Shown: positions 8,107 through 16,235, numbered from the stretch's first letter. The stretch: 25,154 bases of DNA from an uncultured Methanobrevibacter sp. (GCF_900316895.1 NZ_ONER01000013.1:1-25154); one strand, 5' to 3'. The notes: generated by a model not told the origin, from the sequence alone. Numbers and translations are program-made.

Positions 8107-8862
8107 TTAGATCCTGAAGAATTCTTTGGCATTTTTGCTTGAAACTTTCTCGATTTCGCTTTTATTATAGCCTTGCCTTTCTAGTTCGCGAACGGTTTTT
8201 GGAACGGAAAGGGGGTCTGAGGCTTTGTTGCTTATGTCACTGTTCAACAGGAACCTGTCAAAACCGTATTCATCCAAAATGGAAATTGCCTCAAATTTGT
8301 CCATCTTTTGCGGCTGCACAGTCAGTCCCAACATGCAACTGCTGTCGATAACATCGCCGATGACCTGTGGGTTGATGTGGTCAATTACTGCCTGACTTTC
8401 ATCAATGTGCTGAGGGATAATGTCCAAAATCACTTTAAGAACTTCAGATTTGTTTTTTCTTGGGGTGTGTACTATTACCTTTGATTTGGTTTCATTTGCT
8501 ATGTCCAGCTGTCTTTTGAATATGTCAATTTCATTATCTGTCAAATCCTCTAGGCCAATCTCGCCGATTGCAATTATTTGCTTTGCTTCGATCCATTCGT
8601 ATAACTGTTCAAGAATCCTTTCAGGATTGACATTTGAATTTGTAGGATGGATTCCCAGGGCGACCTTCAAGTCAAGCCCATATTCTGCAGCTCTTTTTGT
8701 ATCCAGTTCAAGAATTCTATTCAAATGGTTTAATAGCACTATATCTTCTGGTATTTTGTATGGGTAATAGCTGCAAGTTATTCCACAGTCGATTCCAGCC
8801 AAATACATTTCCCTAAAATCCTCTCCGCTTCTTGCATCAGCATGCATATGTGTATCTATCAT
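8107..8862 (-). CDS. TatD-like metal-dependent hydrolase
   Basis: A 251-residue amidohydrolase-fold protein. Likely metal ligands are visible: H5 and H7 in MIDTHMH, E101 in AIGEIGLED, H132 in VIVHTPRK, H162 in VIDHINP and D209 in LLNSDIS. Conserved GIHPTN and the C-terminal NAKEFF also fit TatD relatives. TatD proteins are DNases or related hydrolases. This archaeal branch differs from classical TatD at the last ligand motif (NSD instead of ETD), so its substrate is uncertain. It is the first gene of a two-gene unit with the TDT transporter, with no gap. The 186-base divergent region to the regulator gene is AT-rich and holds promoters for both sides. Confidence 0.85.
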   Translation of the reverse strand: MIDTHMHADARSGEDFREMYLAGIDCGITCSYYPYKIPEDIVLLNHLNRILELDTKRAAEYGLDLKVALGIHPTNSNVNPERILEQLYEWIEAKQIIAIGEIGLEDLTDNEIDIFKRQLDIANETKSKVIVHTPRKNKSEVLKVILDIIPQHIDESQAVIDHINPQVIGDVIDSSCMLGLTVQPQKMDKFEAISILDEYGFDRFLLNSDISNKASDPLSVPKTVRELERQGYNKSEIEKVSSKNAKEFFRI

Positions 8863-8990
8863 TTTTACCCCTATGTGAATATTTATTTGATAATATTATA
8901 TTTTTCATAATTTAAAAAAATATCTAAAATTCTTTTAATTATTAAAGTTTTAGCAAGTGCGATTTTTCATTTTTGTTCACTTAAAGAGAT

Positions 8991-8999
8991 TTTATATTC
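8991..8999 (+). promoter_or_regulatory. TATA box of the winged-helix regulator gene
   Basis: TTTATATTC preceded by AAAGAGA lies about 25 bases before 9020, which places the predicted transcription start inside the inverted repeat at 9016-9033. Confidence 0.5.
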
Positions 9000-9015
9000 C
9001 ATAGTAATAAAAAAT

Positions 9016-9033
9016 AGTATTGTAAGTAATACT
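9016..9033 (+). promoter_or_regulatory. Probable operator: AGTATT-N6-AATACT inverted repeat
   Basis: A perfect 6-6-6 inverted repeat (AGTATT, GTAAGT spacer, AATACT) sits at the predicted transcription start and ends five bases before the ribosome site of the regulator gene. This position is typical of an archaeal autorepressor, which would block RNA polymerase recruitment. The binding protein is inferred, most simply the adjacent regulator. Confidence 0.5.
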
Positions 9034-9048
9034 GCATAGGTGATTATC

Positions 9049-9825
9049 GTGAATGAAAACAAGAACTATTTGAAAAACTATGATTTTGTCTCTGAAGACA
9101 TTAAATTTGCAGCAAATTCCATTATACGATTAAGAATATTGTCTGCTCTTTTTGAAAAACCTCAAAACATGAAAGATTTGGCGGATCTGACCAGACTAAG
9201 CTACAGTTCCATTTCAAGTACACTTCATGGATTGGAACTTAAAGAATTTGTTTATCGAGAATCTAATAGATATTATCTCTCCAACTCTTTAAAAGTAATA
9301 ATTAGGCACGTTTTGGAACTTAAGGATGTTGTAAATTTACTAAACAGATTTTTTAACATAATTGAAGGTCATGTAGTGCGCATGATTCCAAAAAAATCTG
9401 TTGTTGAATTGCATATGATCGGCAATTCGAGCTTATTGGAATCAGGGGGCATTGATGCATATAAGATTTATAATTTCATAGAAGATGCACTGGTTGGTGC
9501 AGATAATGTGCGCTGCATAATGCCTTTTTACCACCTTGATTTCAACAAGCAATTGAATTGTCTGATAAACGAGGGAAAACATGTTGAACTCCTGGTTTCT
9601 CATGAGATATTTGAAATATATGAGGAAAAATCCGAATCAAAATACCTGTCTTCATTTAAAATAAAAAATAACTTCATGCTTATTGTCACCGATAAGATGA
9701 TGATTTTAGGTTTGTTTAAGGAAAACGGACATTTTGATCAAAACAGGCTGCTGACTTCCAAAAATAGTGAGGCCCTCAAATGGGCAGATAATCTGTTTAA
9801 AAACTTTAAAAAGAAAAATAAATGA
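9049..9825 (+). CDS. Winged-helix transcriptional regulator with FilR1-like C-terminal domain
   Basis: About 258 residues. An N-terminal winged helix-turn-helix spans roughly residues 20-75: NSIIRLRILSALFEKPQNM, then a recognition-helix region LSYSSISSTLHGLE, then a wing (VYRESNRYYLS). The C-terminal half resembles the FilR1 (formerly DUF1724) domain common in methanogen regulators, with a hydrophobic core and a late ILGLF strand. The ligand is unknown. The start is placed at GTG 9049: AGGTGA (9038-9043) is a near-perfect ribosome site five bases before it, and the alternative GTG at 9040 lies inside that site. A perfect inverted repeat overlaps the predicted transcription start, which suggests autoregulation. 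The divergent TatD/transporter pair is a natural candidate target, though no second copy of the repeat is seen near it. The TGA stop forms part of a terminator palindrome shared with glyS. Confidence 0.85.
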   Translation: MNENKNYLKNYDFVSEDIKFAANSIIRLRILSALFEKPQNMKDLADLTRLSYSSISSTLHGLELKEFVYRESNRYYLSNSLKVIIRHVLELKDVVNLLNRFFNIIEGHVVRMIPKKSVVELHMIGNSSLLESGGIDAYKIYNFIEDALVGADNVRCIMPFYHLDFNKQLNCLINEGKHVELLVSHEIFEIYEEKSESKYLSSFKIKNNFMLIVTDKMMILGLFKENGHFDQNRLLTSKNSEALKWADNLFKNFKKKNK

Positions 9826-9840
9826 GTGTAAACTCATTTA
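9819..9840. terminator. Bidirectional terminator with both stop codons in its arms
   Basis: TAAATGAGT (9819-9827) and ACTCATTTA (9832-9840) are exact reverse complements around GTAA. The regulator's TGA (9823-9825) lies in the left arm and the TGA of glyS (9834-9836, minus) in the right arm. A T-rich stretch follows on plus at 9845-9849. Confidence 0.75.
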
Positions 9841-11528
9841 TAATATTTTTCAAGGTAATCCTTTAAATCGGCAATAGGTATTCTTTCCTGAGCTTCGGTG
9901 TCCCTGTCCCTTACAGTAACCTGATTGTCTTCTAAGGTATCAAAATCTACTGTCACTGCAAGTGGAACTCCAATTTCATCAGCTCTTGCGTATCTTTTAC
10001 CGATTGTTCCGGTAGCATCATATTCAACAGTGAAACCTGCCATTCTTAAGGTTTCTGTTAATTCCTGAGCTATTTCACGAGGACCTTCCTTGTTGACAAG
10101 AGGGAATATTCCCAATTGGACCGGAGCCACTGACTTGTCAAATTTGAAGTAGTCCTTTTCATCAGTTTCGGTAAATGAATGCAATAAGACTGAATATGTT
10201 ATACGGTCAATACCGAATGACGGTTCAATGACATGGGGAACAATTTTTTCTCCGGTAATGTCCTCTTCAACTTCCTCAAAGATGAGCAGGTCTTCTGTAA
10301 CCTCATAGACCTTATCCAATTCCACAGTGAACTTGCCGTCCTTTTCAAGAGCTTGCTTGATTTCGTCAACATCGGCCTCTTCAATTGCCTGTTTAACTTT
10401 CGGTGAATCTCCTTTGAATATAGGTCCGAATTTGGATAAGTTAGGTTTAACAACGGTTTTTTGTACTTTTTTAGGTTCATCGTATTCCACAAACACGTTC
10501 AATTCATCATTACTGAATTTGGAGTGTGAAGACAGGTCATAATCTCCCCTATCTGCAATTCCGATGATTTCAACCCAACCGTATTTGTCGGTCAGGACTT
10601 CAACGTCCCAGCAGTCAAGCGCATAGTGGGCCATTTCTCCTTTAAGGTGTTGTCTGAATCTTAAGACATCTTCCGGAATTCCGATTTCAGTCAGGAATTT
10701 GCGTGCAAGGTATAATTGGTAAATCAACATTTCATTGGCAACAATTCCTTTATCCAATGCTTCTTTTGCGGTTATTTCCAAAGGTTCCAGATTCTTTTCC
10801 TGCACTTCCTGTGAATTCAGGCGTAAGATTACATCTTCAATCTGTGAGAATTTAGGATGGGTTTTGTCTTTAGGGTTTAAAAAGATTTCAGCTTCTGCCT
10901 GTGTGAATTCCCTGAGCCTGATTACACCTTGTCTAGGGGATATTTCATTTCTGTATGCTTTTCCAAGTTGAACTGCACCGAACGGTAATTTTCCTCTGAA
11001 AAATCTTTCCAGACGTTTGAATAAGATGAAAATTCCCTGTGCTGTTTCAGGCCTCATGTAACCTACTTTGTCCCCTTTGGCACCGATTTCGGTTTTAAAC
11101 ATTAAATTGTAATTCCAGATGTTTGACAATTTGCCTCCGCACTCAGGACAGACTATGTTGTTGTCAATCACGATTTGGTCAAGCTCTTCGTTTTCAAGGC
11201 TTTCCACATCTTCACCGATTACCTCTTCAATGATGTGATCTGCTCTGAACACTTCTCCACATTCTTCACATTTGCACATCGGATCGGTAAAGTTGTCGAC
11301 ATGTCCTGATGCTTTTAAAACTTCTTTAGGCATTACGGTAGGGCCTTCAATTTCGTAAAATCCTTCTCCTGAAACGTATTGTCTTCTCCATTTTTGCATG
11401 ATGTTGTTTTTTAGGCTTGCTCCAAGAGGTCCGTAATCGGTAAATCCTGACACTCCTGAGTATATCTCAAAAGATGGCCATAAAAATCCTCTTTTTGCAC
11501 TGACGTTAGACATTTTATCATGATTCAT
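9834..11528 (-). CDS. glyS: Glycyl-tRNA synthetase, archaeal/eukaryotic alpha2 type
   Basis: A 564-residue class II aminoacyl-tRNA synthetase that charges tRNA-Gly. It has the family N-terminus (RGFLWPSFEIYSGVSGFTDY, then GPLGASLKNN), a zinc-binding insertion (CKCEECGEVF and CPECGG), motif 2 (RNEISPRQGVIRLREF followed by TQAEAEIF), motif 3 (EPSFGIDRI), and a C-terminal anticodon-binding domain beginning near VAPVQLGIFPL. The length fits archaeal enzymes. GGAG eight bases before the ATG overlaps the dcd stop region. It is the last gene of the tfrB-headed operon, 12 bases after dcd, and ends in a palindromic terminator. Confidence 0.97.
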   Translation of the reverse strand: MNHDKMSNVSAKRGFLWPSFEIYSGVSGFTDYGPLGASLKNNIMQKWRRQYVSGEGFYEIEGPTVMPKEVLKASGHVDNFTDPMCKCEECGEVFRADHIIEEVIGEDVESLENEELDQIVIDNNIVCPECGGKLSNIWNYNLMFKTEIGAKGDKVGYMRPETAQGIFILFKRLERFFRGKLPFGAVQLGKAYRNEISPRQGVIRLREFTQAEAEIFLNPKDKTHPKFSQIEDVILRLNSQEVQEKNLEPLEITAKEALDKGIVANEMLIYQLYLARKFLTEIGIPEDVLRFRQHLKGEMAHYALDCWDVEVLTDKYGWVEIIGIADRGDYDLSSHSKFSNDELNVFVEYDEPKKVQKTVVKPNLSKFGPIFKGDSPKVKQAIEEADVDEIKQALEKDGKFTVELDKVYEVTEDLLIFEEVEEDITGEKIVPHVIEPSFGIDRITYSVLLHSFTETDEKDYFKFDKSVAPVQLGIFPLVNKEGPREIAQELTETLRMAGFTVEYDATGTIGKRYARADEIGVPLAVTVDFDTLEDNQVTVRDRDTEAQERIPIADLKDYLEKYYK

Positions 11529-11540
11529 AAATATTAACTC

Positions 11541-12128
11541 CTATTCTTTTTTCAATTCGTAATCTTGTTTAATTCTACTGCTTTCAGGGCGTGTCTGGCC
11601 CATGTATTTACTATTTCTTTCTGGGTGTCCATAAGGCAATTCGGAAGGTGTGGTCATTGTTTCAAAAACAATCTGGCATACCCTTTGGCCAGGATATAAT
11701 GCCACAGGCATTGCGCCGATGTTGGATATCTCCAAAGTGATTCTTCCTTCAAATCCAGGGTCAATAAAACCTGCGGTAACGTGCATTGTAACGCCCAATC
11801 GACCCATACTTGAACGGCCTTCCACTCTTGCAACAAGGTCATCGGGAACTTTAACGTACTCCAATGTAGTGGCAAGGGCAAATTCATTCGGATGGATGAT
11901 GAATGCTTCGCCTTCAGGCACAATCATTGATTCCATATATGATGCAATGTCCTCTTCATCTTCGGGATCGATATATGGTTTTCTAATCACTTTAAATACT
12001 TTAAATTCATCCCCTAATCTCATATCAACAGAAGATGGCTGTATCTGTTTTTCATCTTGAAGGGGTTCAAATCCAATTTTACCTTTTTTTAAATATTCTT
12101 TTATAGTCTTATCACTTAAAATTGCCAT
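11541..12128 (-). CDS. dcd: dCTP deaminase (possibly bifunctional dCTP deaminase/dUTPase)
   Basis: A 195-residue trimeric dUTPase-fold enzyme. The N-terminus MAILSDKTIKEYL, QPSSVDMRLGDEF, the catalytic region VEGRSSMGRLGVTMHVTAGF followed by IDPGFEG, and PGQRVCQIVFE are all characteristic. It deaminates dCTP to dUTP for thymidylate synthesis; some methanogen members (Methanocaldococcus type) also hydrolyse dUTP to dUMP, which I cannot decide here. The ATG at 12128 is chosen because the family starts with MAIL and a GTGA ribosome site lies just ahead; a TTG 21 bases upstream is in frame but has no support. It lies 27 bases after the ferredoxin-like gene and 12 before glyS in the same operon. 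Confidence 0.93.
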   Translation of the reverse strand: MAILSDKTIKEYLKKGKIGFEPLQDEKQIQPSSVDMRLGDEFKVFKVIRKPYIDPEDEEDIASYMESMIVPEGEAFIIHPNEFALATTLEYVKVPDDLVARVEGRSSMGRLGVTMHVTAGFIDPGFEGRITLEISNIGAMPVALYPGQRVCQIVFETMTTPSELPYGHPERNSKYMGQTRPESSRIKQDYELKKE

Positions 12129-12155
12129 ATTTTCACGCAAATAATTCAATAAATA

Positions 12156-12983
12156 TTAATCTCTTATTTCGAGCAAATTGTCCATTCTATTGACCACATT
12201 ATCAATGGTTTCATCAGTGTAGTCGATTGTAATGGCATCGAATTTGCATGCATGTGTACAAAGGCCGCAGCCTTTGCAATTTTCTTTATCAATGGATATC
12301 TTATTGTCTTTTAGGCTTATTGCCTGGAACATGCAAACTTCATCTAAACATTTCTTGCATAATCTGCATTTGTCCTCATGAAGTGTTACCTCAACTCCAT
12401 CGAGCTTTTCCAATTTGTCGCTGATGTCTGAATCTAGATTAGGATACACTTTCCACAAACAGCAGCAAGGACAGCAATGACAAATGGTCAACAATCCTTT
12501 TCCAGGGCGAACATTCATCCATACGGTATCTATCTTATTTCTACCGATAATATGACTTAAACCAGCGGCATCCGCTTCATCGACCTGAGCCAATGCCTCT
12601 TCAACTGTAGCTGTGTGACCGATATGTCTTGGAATCTTGCGGGTTGTTGGTCCAAGGAAAATGCAGCCTATGTCCTGAGGATAGTCCTCACAGTTGTTGG
12701 ATGTCCTGCACAGGCAGGAATTCATGATGACAATATCGTCGCAACGTTTAATGACCTCTTTTATCACATCAGTAGGCAGGAATTCGGAACCTTCGGACTC
12801 TATTTTCTGATTAATGTTGATAGTATTTGGTATAACAAGTATCTCATCATCTTCAAACAGCATTTTATCAACGACTTTCTTGTAAGTCTTTGATTTTTTG
12901 GTAATCTCCGCTATCCAAAATCTCCAATTGAATATGTATTTCAGTGTAAATATGCTGATGTCAGCAAATCTAGGTCGTCTCAT
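12156..12983 (-). CDS. Iron-sulfur protein: Cys-rich redox domain plus two [4Fe-4S] ferredoxin clusters
   Basis: A 275-residue protein. The N-terminal part has a cysteine set C81, C90, C92, C98 and C107 (NSCLCRTSNNCED, GCIFLG). A conserved block ATVEEALAQVDEADAAG follows, then an unusual cluster ICHCCPCCC (C168-C175). The C-terminal part carries two ferredoxin motifs, C206-C209-C212-C217 and C236-C239-C242-C246. The first spacing is CX2CX2CX4C rather than the common CX3CP form. I recognise the architecture from anaerobes, but the redox partner and reaction are not known to me. The ATG overlaps the stop of the TrmJ-like gene (ATGA), with GGTGA ahead. It lies two genes after tfrB, so an electron-transfer role is possible but not shown. 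Confidence 0.8.
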   Translation of the reverse strand: MRRPRFADISIFTLKYIFNWRFWIAEITKKSKTYKKVVDKMLFEDDEILVIPNTININQKIESEGSEFLPTDVIKEVIKRCDDIVIMNSCLCRTSNNCEDYPQDIGCIFLGPTTRKIPRHIGHTATVEEALAQVDEADAAGLSHIIGRNKIDTVWMNVRPGKGLLTICHCCPCCCLWKVYPNLDSDISDKLEKLDGVEVTLHEDKCRLCKKCLDEVCMFQAISLKDNKISIDKENCKGCGLCTHACKFDAITIDYTDETIDNVVNRMDNLLEIRD

Positions 12984-13894
12984 TGTTCACCAATCTTGTT
13001 TTTTAATCGTCTTAATATACCTTTAAGGGTATATATTTCTCGTCCTGTAATGAATGCCCTTGAAACAATGTTGTTGAATGTTTTAAGCCCATTCCTTTTT
13101 TTATGATCGGGAATGTCCAAGCAGTCAATCAGCTCTTCCATGTCCTTTACCAGGTATTTCTTTTCCAAATCTCCGCTTTCGTTAAGGCCCTCAACCCCAT
13201 AATCATGCTTGTTTTTAAACAGTTCATAAAATATGATTGCAGCTGCATGGGATATGTTCATGATAGGGTAAGTGGGGTCGGTTGGAATTGATACGCAAAT
13301 GTCACAGTCCCCAATTTCCTTATTTGAAAGCCCGTCTCCTTCCCTTCCGAATAATATAGCTATATTATTTGAAACATTCAGGGATTTTCCAAGCTCTTCA
13401 GGCCTTATAGGAATTCTTGATAGATTATAACTTCCTCCTGCCATTCCTGTTGAAGCGACTTTGAAATCAATTCTTTGTGATTGATAAAAGTCGTCCAGGC
13501 TAGGGTATATCTTTGCGTTTTCAACAATGTATTTTCCATGTGTTGCCTGATAGTATGCTTCGTTTGTCAATGTCGGAGGATTAATTAACACTAAATTCTT
13601 CAATCCAAAGTTAGCCATTGTTCTTGCAAGAAAACCTATGTTTCCTGGAGTTTCGCACTCGACAAAAACGATATAAATATTTTCCTTAAAAAGGCTGATT
13701 TCTTTATCTTCCTTTTCTCTTATTAGCTTTGCACGTGCACTTCCTCTGGATTGACTTCTGGATTTTGATTTTTTTGTTGAAGTTGACTCTTTCTCGGTTT
13801 TGCTTTCCTCTTTACTTTCAGGTGAAGACATTGTTGTAGTTTCAACCACTTTCTCTTCACTTACTGCAGCATCTCCTATTTTAATCAACTCCAA
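12980..13894 (-). CDS. SPOUT-class RNA ribose methyltransferase, TrmJ-like, with charged N-terminal extension
   Basis: The TrmH/TrmJ methyltransferase core spans about residues 70-240: IYIVFVECETPGNIGFLART (motif 1 region), the SAM-binding knot ILFGREGDGLSN and IPTDPTYPIMNISHAAAI. Group 1 members such as TrmJ 2'-O-methylate nucleotide 32 of tRNAs. Before the core lies a 66-residue Lys/Ser/Glu/Arg-rich, probably disordered extension (STKKSKSRSQSRGSARAKL), which is not part of the usual family. A C-terminal helical segment of about 60 residues follows the core. The start is uncertain: TTG 13894 has no clear ribosome site, a GGAGTTGAT sequence just after it would fit a start further in, and ATG 13831 (residue 22) is the first ATG. 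It starts seven bases after tfrB and overlaps the next gene by four. Confidence 0.85.
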   Translation of the reverse strand: MELIKIGDAAVSEEKVVETTTMSSPESKEESKTEKESTSTKKSKSRSQSRGSARAKLIREKEDKEISLFKENIYIVFVECETPGNIGFLARTMANFGLKNLVLINPPTLTNEAYYQATHGKYIVENAKIYPSLDDFYQSQRIDFKVASTGMAGGSYNLSRIPIRPEELGKSLNVSNNIAILFGREGDGLSNKEIGDCDICVSIPTDPTYPIMNISHAAAIIFYELFKNKHDYGVEGLNESGDLEKKYLVKDMEELIDCLDIPDHKKRNGLKTFNNIVSRAFITGREIYTLKGILRRLKNKIGEQ

Positions 13895-13900
13895 TCTTAA

Positions 13901-15376
13901 TTATTCGTAAGCTTCATCCAATAACTCTAATAAATGCAATGTTTTGATGTCTTCACATCCTATGTCGTCCAATCCGTCTTGAATGTTCCTTTTACAGAAT
14001 GGGCAGATTGTAACCACTGCTTCGGCACCGGTGTCCTTAATCATTTCAGCTTTAGATCTTGACAAATCCATTGCTATATCAGGTTTTCCGGATTTGATTC
14101 CACCGCCTGCACCGCAGCATTGGCAAGGATATTTCATCTCTTCAAGTTCAACGCCAGGAATCATTTCAATGATTTCCCTTGGTTGGTCTTTAATGCCCTG
14201 GCCTCTTCCCAGGTGGCATGGGTCATGGTATGTGACTTTCATGTCCAGTTCCTTCAATTTGGATGCATCGAGCTTATCGACTAGAAACTCGCTTATGTCC
14301 ATCACATTCAATTTTGAACCGAATTCAGGGTGGTTGTTCTTCAAAGTTGCTCCACAGCCTGAACATATTGTAATGACAGTGTCATAATCCTTGAAGACCT
14401 CTTTGTTTTTATCAACAAGGTCCTGCACTATATCGGTTTGACCGGTTCTTAAAAGGGGTGAACCGCAGCATACCTGTCCTTCAGGCACATCAATGTCAAT
14501 GCCGTTTTCCTTAAGAATCTTAACCAGCTTATGGCCGGTTTCAGGGAATTTGTAGTCAACCATACAACCTGTAAAGAATGCGATTTTTGAGCCGGTCTTG
14601 TTTTCGGCCTCTTCGATAAATGGGGTTTTGTCTGTTGTAACTGACCTTCCGCTTTTCATGATGTTTTCCTTGAATGCAACATGCTCAGGAAGAGGTCCGG
14701 AACCGTTTGCAACTGCAATTGCCCTCATCTTTTCGATTGCATCTCCGAATGTGTTGATGTTTTTAGGACATACTGCCAGACATTTGCCGCAGCTGGTACA
14801 ATTGTAAAGTCCATCATCCAAAGCTTCCTTGAGTCTATCAAAGTTGTCTCTCGGATCACTTTCAAATTTTCTGATGTATCTCATGAGATATGGTCCGCCG
14901 AACTCTTCTGTTGCAATGTTGACGACAGGACATGTTGAATAGCAGGAATAGCATTCAATGCAACTTCTGACCTTTTTGGTTTCTGCTGAATCTTGTTTGG
15001 TAATGCTGTTATCCAATTCTTCGCATTTATGGTCGCATTGAATAGATAATTCTAAATCTTTGACTTTAGCTTCAATACTTGACTTGTCCACAATCAGATC
15101 TTTAATAACTGGGAAATTAAGAGGTTCTATAATTGCGCCGTCCTTAATTTCTTTTTGACAGGCCAAAGCTCCGTTTCCTTTAAACAGTATTCCGCAAGAT
15201 CCGCATTGTCCTGCTCTGCAGGAACTTTGAAAACTGATGTCTGCATCATATTTGTCATTAATTGCTTGCAGAGCATCCAGAACTTTCATGTGGGGTGTCT
15301 GTTCTATTTCATAGCACTCCAAATGTGGTTCTGTGTCAGTTTCTCTATTGAATCTTGAAACATAAACCTTAATCAT
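13901..15376 (-). CDS. tfrB: Thiol:fumarate reductase (CoM/CoB) subunit B
   Basis: A 491-residue fusion typical of methanogen TfrB. Residues 1-110 are a plant-type [2Fe-2S] ferredoxin domain (C53, C58, C61, C73). Two [4Fe-4S] motifs follow (C139-C142-C145-C149 and C193-C196-C199-C203). Residues 265-490 hold two CCG modules as in heterodisulfide reductase HdrB (CCG at 303-305 and CCGAGGG at 420-426, with companion cysteines at C271, C338/C341 and C387). TfrA/TfrB oxidises coenzyme M and coenzyme B thiols to the heterodisulfide while reducing fumarate to succinate, feeding 2-oxoglutarate synthesis; it is cytoplasmic. The flavin subunit TfrA is not in the window, as expected when the two genes are unlinked. 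GAGGG ahead of the ATG supports the start. It heads the operon tfrB-trmJ-ferredoxin-dcd-glyS. Confidence 0.93.
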   Translation of the reverse strand: MIKVYVSRFNRETDTEPHLECYEIEQTPHMKVLDALQAINDKYDADISFQSSCRAGQCGSCGILFKGNGALACQKEIKDGAIIEPLNFPVIKDLIVDKSSIEAKVKDLELSIQCDHKCEELDNSITKQDSAETKKVRSCIECYSCYSTCPVVNIATEEFGGPYLMRYIRKFESDPRDNFDRLKEALDDGLYNCTSCGKCLAVCPKNINTFGDAIEKMRAIAVANGSGPLPEHVAFKENIMKSGRSVTTDKTPFIEEAENKTGSKIAFFTGCMVDYKFPETGHKLVKILKENGIDIDVPEGQVCCGSPLLRTGQTDIVQDLVDKNKEVFKDYDTVITICSGCGATLKNNHPEFGSKLNVMDISEFLVDKLDASKLKELDMKVTYHDPCHLGRGQGIKDQPREIIEMIPGVELEEMKYPCQCCGAGGGIKSGKPDIAMDLSRSKAEMIKDTGAEAVVTICPFCKRNIQDGLDDIGCEDIKTLHLLELLDEAYE

Positions 15377-15507
15377 TTTATCCCTCTAAAGCTTGTAAGT
15401 TTTTAAAATATTATAATATTATATTTCTGTCTCATCGAATATATTATACTTACTATTAAAATTTAATTGTTTTTTTTCTTTTGGTCTGAAATTTTTGCAA
15501 AAGAGTT

Positions 15508-15536
15508 TTTAATAATTTAAATCAAAGTATATAATA
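15508..15536 (+). promoter_or_regulatory. TATA-like box placed for a leaderless transcript
   Basis: TTTAATAAT centred at 15512 lies about 24 bases before the ATG at 15536, and no ribosome site precedes that ATG. Together this suggests that transcription begins at or next to the start codon. The rest of the 159-base divergent gap to tfrB is AT-rich, with a second TATA-like region (15405-15420) for tfrB. Confidence 0.4.
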
Positions 15537-16222
15537 TGTCAAACATTGATAGGTTTAAATTTGAAAACGAGGATTCGGATTTTCCGTTCTACAACAACAA
15601 TCCCCATATCCCAAAATGGGGTTGGATTGTTTTGTTCTTTGCAATGATTATGGGATTGATCTTATCAATTAGTACCAATTACATCATACTCATTTTGTCA
15701 TGTGTTGTGATTATCGCTCCGGTATTGTACTTTTTGAATTGGGATTATACTGTAATATTTAAAAAACTTTCCGCAAGGGATGTTGCTCTTGCGTTAGCTC
15801 TTTTTGTGGGATATATTGTGTATGCCCTTGCAATGGATTTTGTTTTAGGGAATTTTGGCATAGTTGGAGGAGACCTTATAGGACCCAACCCTACATGGAT
15901 GGACGTTCCCCCATTGTTTTTTTCATTAATGGTTGAAGAGTTCCTTAAATTCATTCCGTTCATGTTCTTTTTGAGAGTGGCATTTAAATTTTCGAATAAC
16001 CGTAAGTTATCAGTGATTGTATCGATGGCTTTGGTAATGCTGTTCTTTGCATCTTTGCATGCATATAACTTGAACATGTTAGTGTATGCGATTTTCATAC
16101 AGGGCTTCGGTTCAATATTTGAGTTTATCGGGTATATAAAGACCAAAAACATTTTAGTTTCATACATTACCCATATGGCTACCGATATTTTGGGATATTC
16201 TGCACTATTGTTTGGATTTTAA
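15536..16222 (+). CDS. CPBP-family (Abi-like) intramembrane protein
   Basis: A 228-residue protein with about seven or eight membrane helices. The three CPBP/Rce1-type active-site elements can be placed: a paired glutamate (VEEFLKF), F-x-x-x-H (FASLH) and H-x-x-x-D (THMATD) before the last helix. The usual first motif is EExxxR; here the sixth position is Phe and a Lys occupies the fifth, which may alter activity. The IKTKNILVSYITH segment matches the family's late loop. CPBP proteins include CAAX-type prenyl endopeptidases and bacteriocin-immunity factors; the archaeal substrates are mostly unknown. It stands alone between divergent tfrB and the iorA promoter, with a hairpin terminator after it. 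Confidence 0.8.
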   Translation: MSNIDRFKFENEDSDFPFYNNNPHIPKWGWIVLFFAMIMGLILSISTNYIILILSCVVIIAPVLYFLNWDYTVIFKKLSARDVALALALFVGYIVYALAMDFVLGNFGIVGGDLIGPNPTWMDVPPLFFSLMVEEFLKFIPFMFFLRVAFKFSNNRKLSVIVSMALVMLFFASLHAYNLNMLVYAIFIQGFGSIFEFIGYIKTKNILVSYITHMATDILGYSALLFGF

Positions 16223-16235
16223 AATAATATCATTT

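Noticed and set aside
11650..12060. 136-residue open frame on plus inside dcd
   Set aside because: It lies opposite a well-conserved enzyme; no signals support expression.
12129..12149. Longer dcd start at TTG 12149
   Set aside because: Dcd proteins start with MAIL-like sequence at ATG 12128, and no ribosome site supports the TTG.
15745..16167. 140-residue open frame on minus inside the CPBP gene
   Set aside because: It is the complement of hydrophobic codons in a real membrane protein; no start signal is seen.
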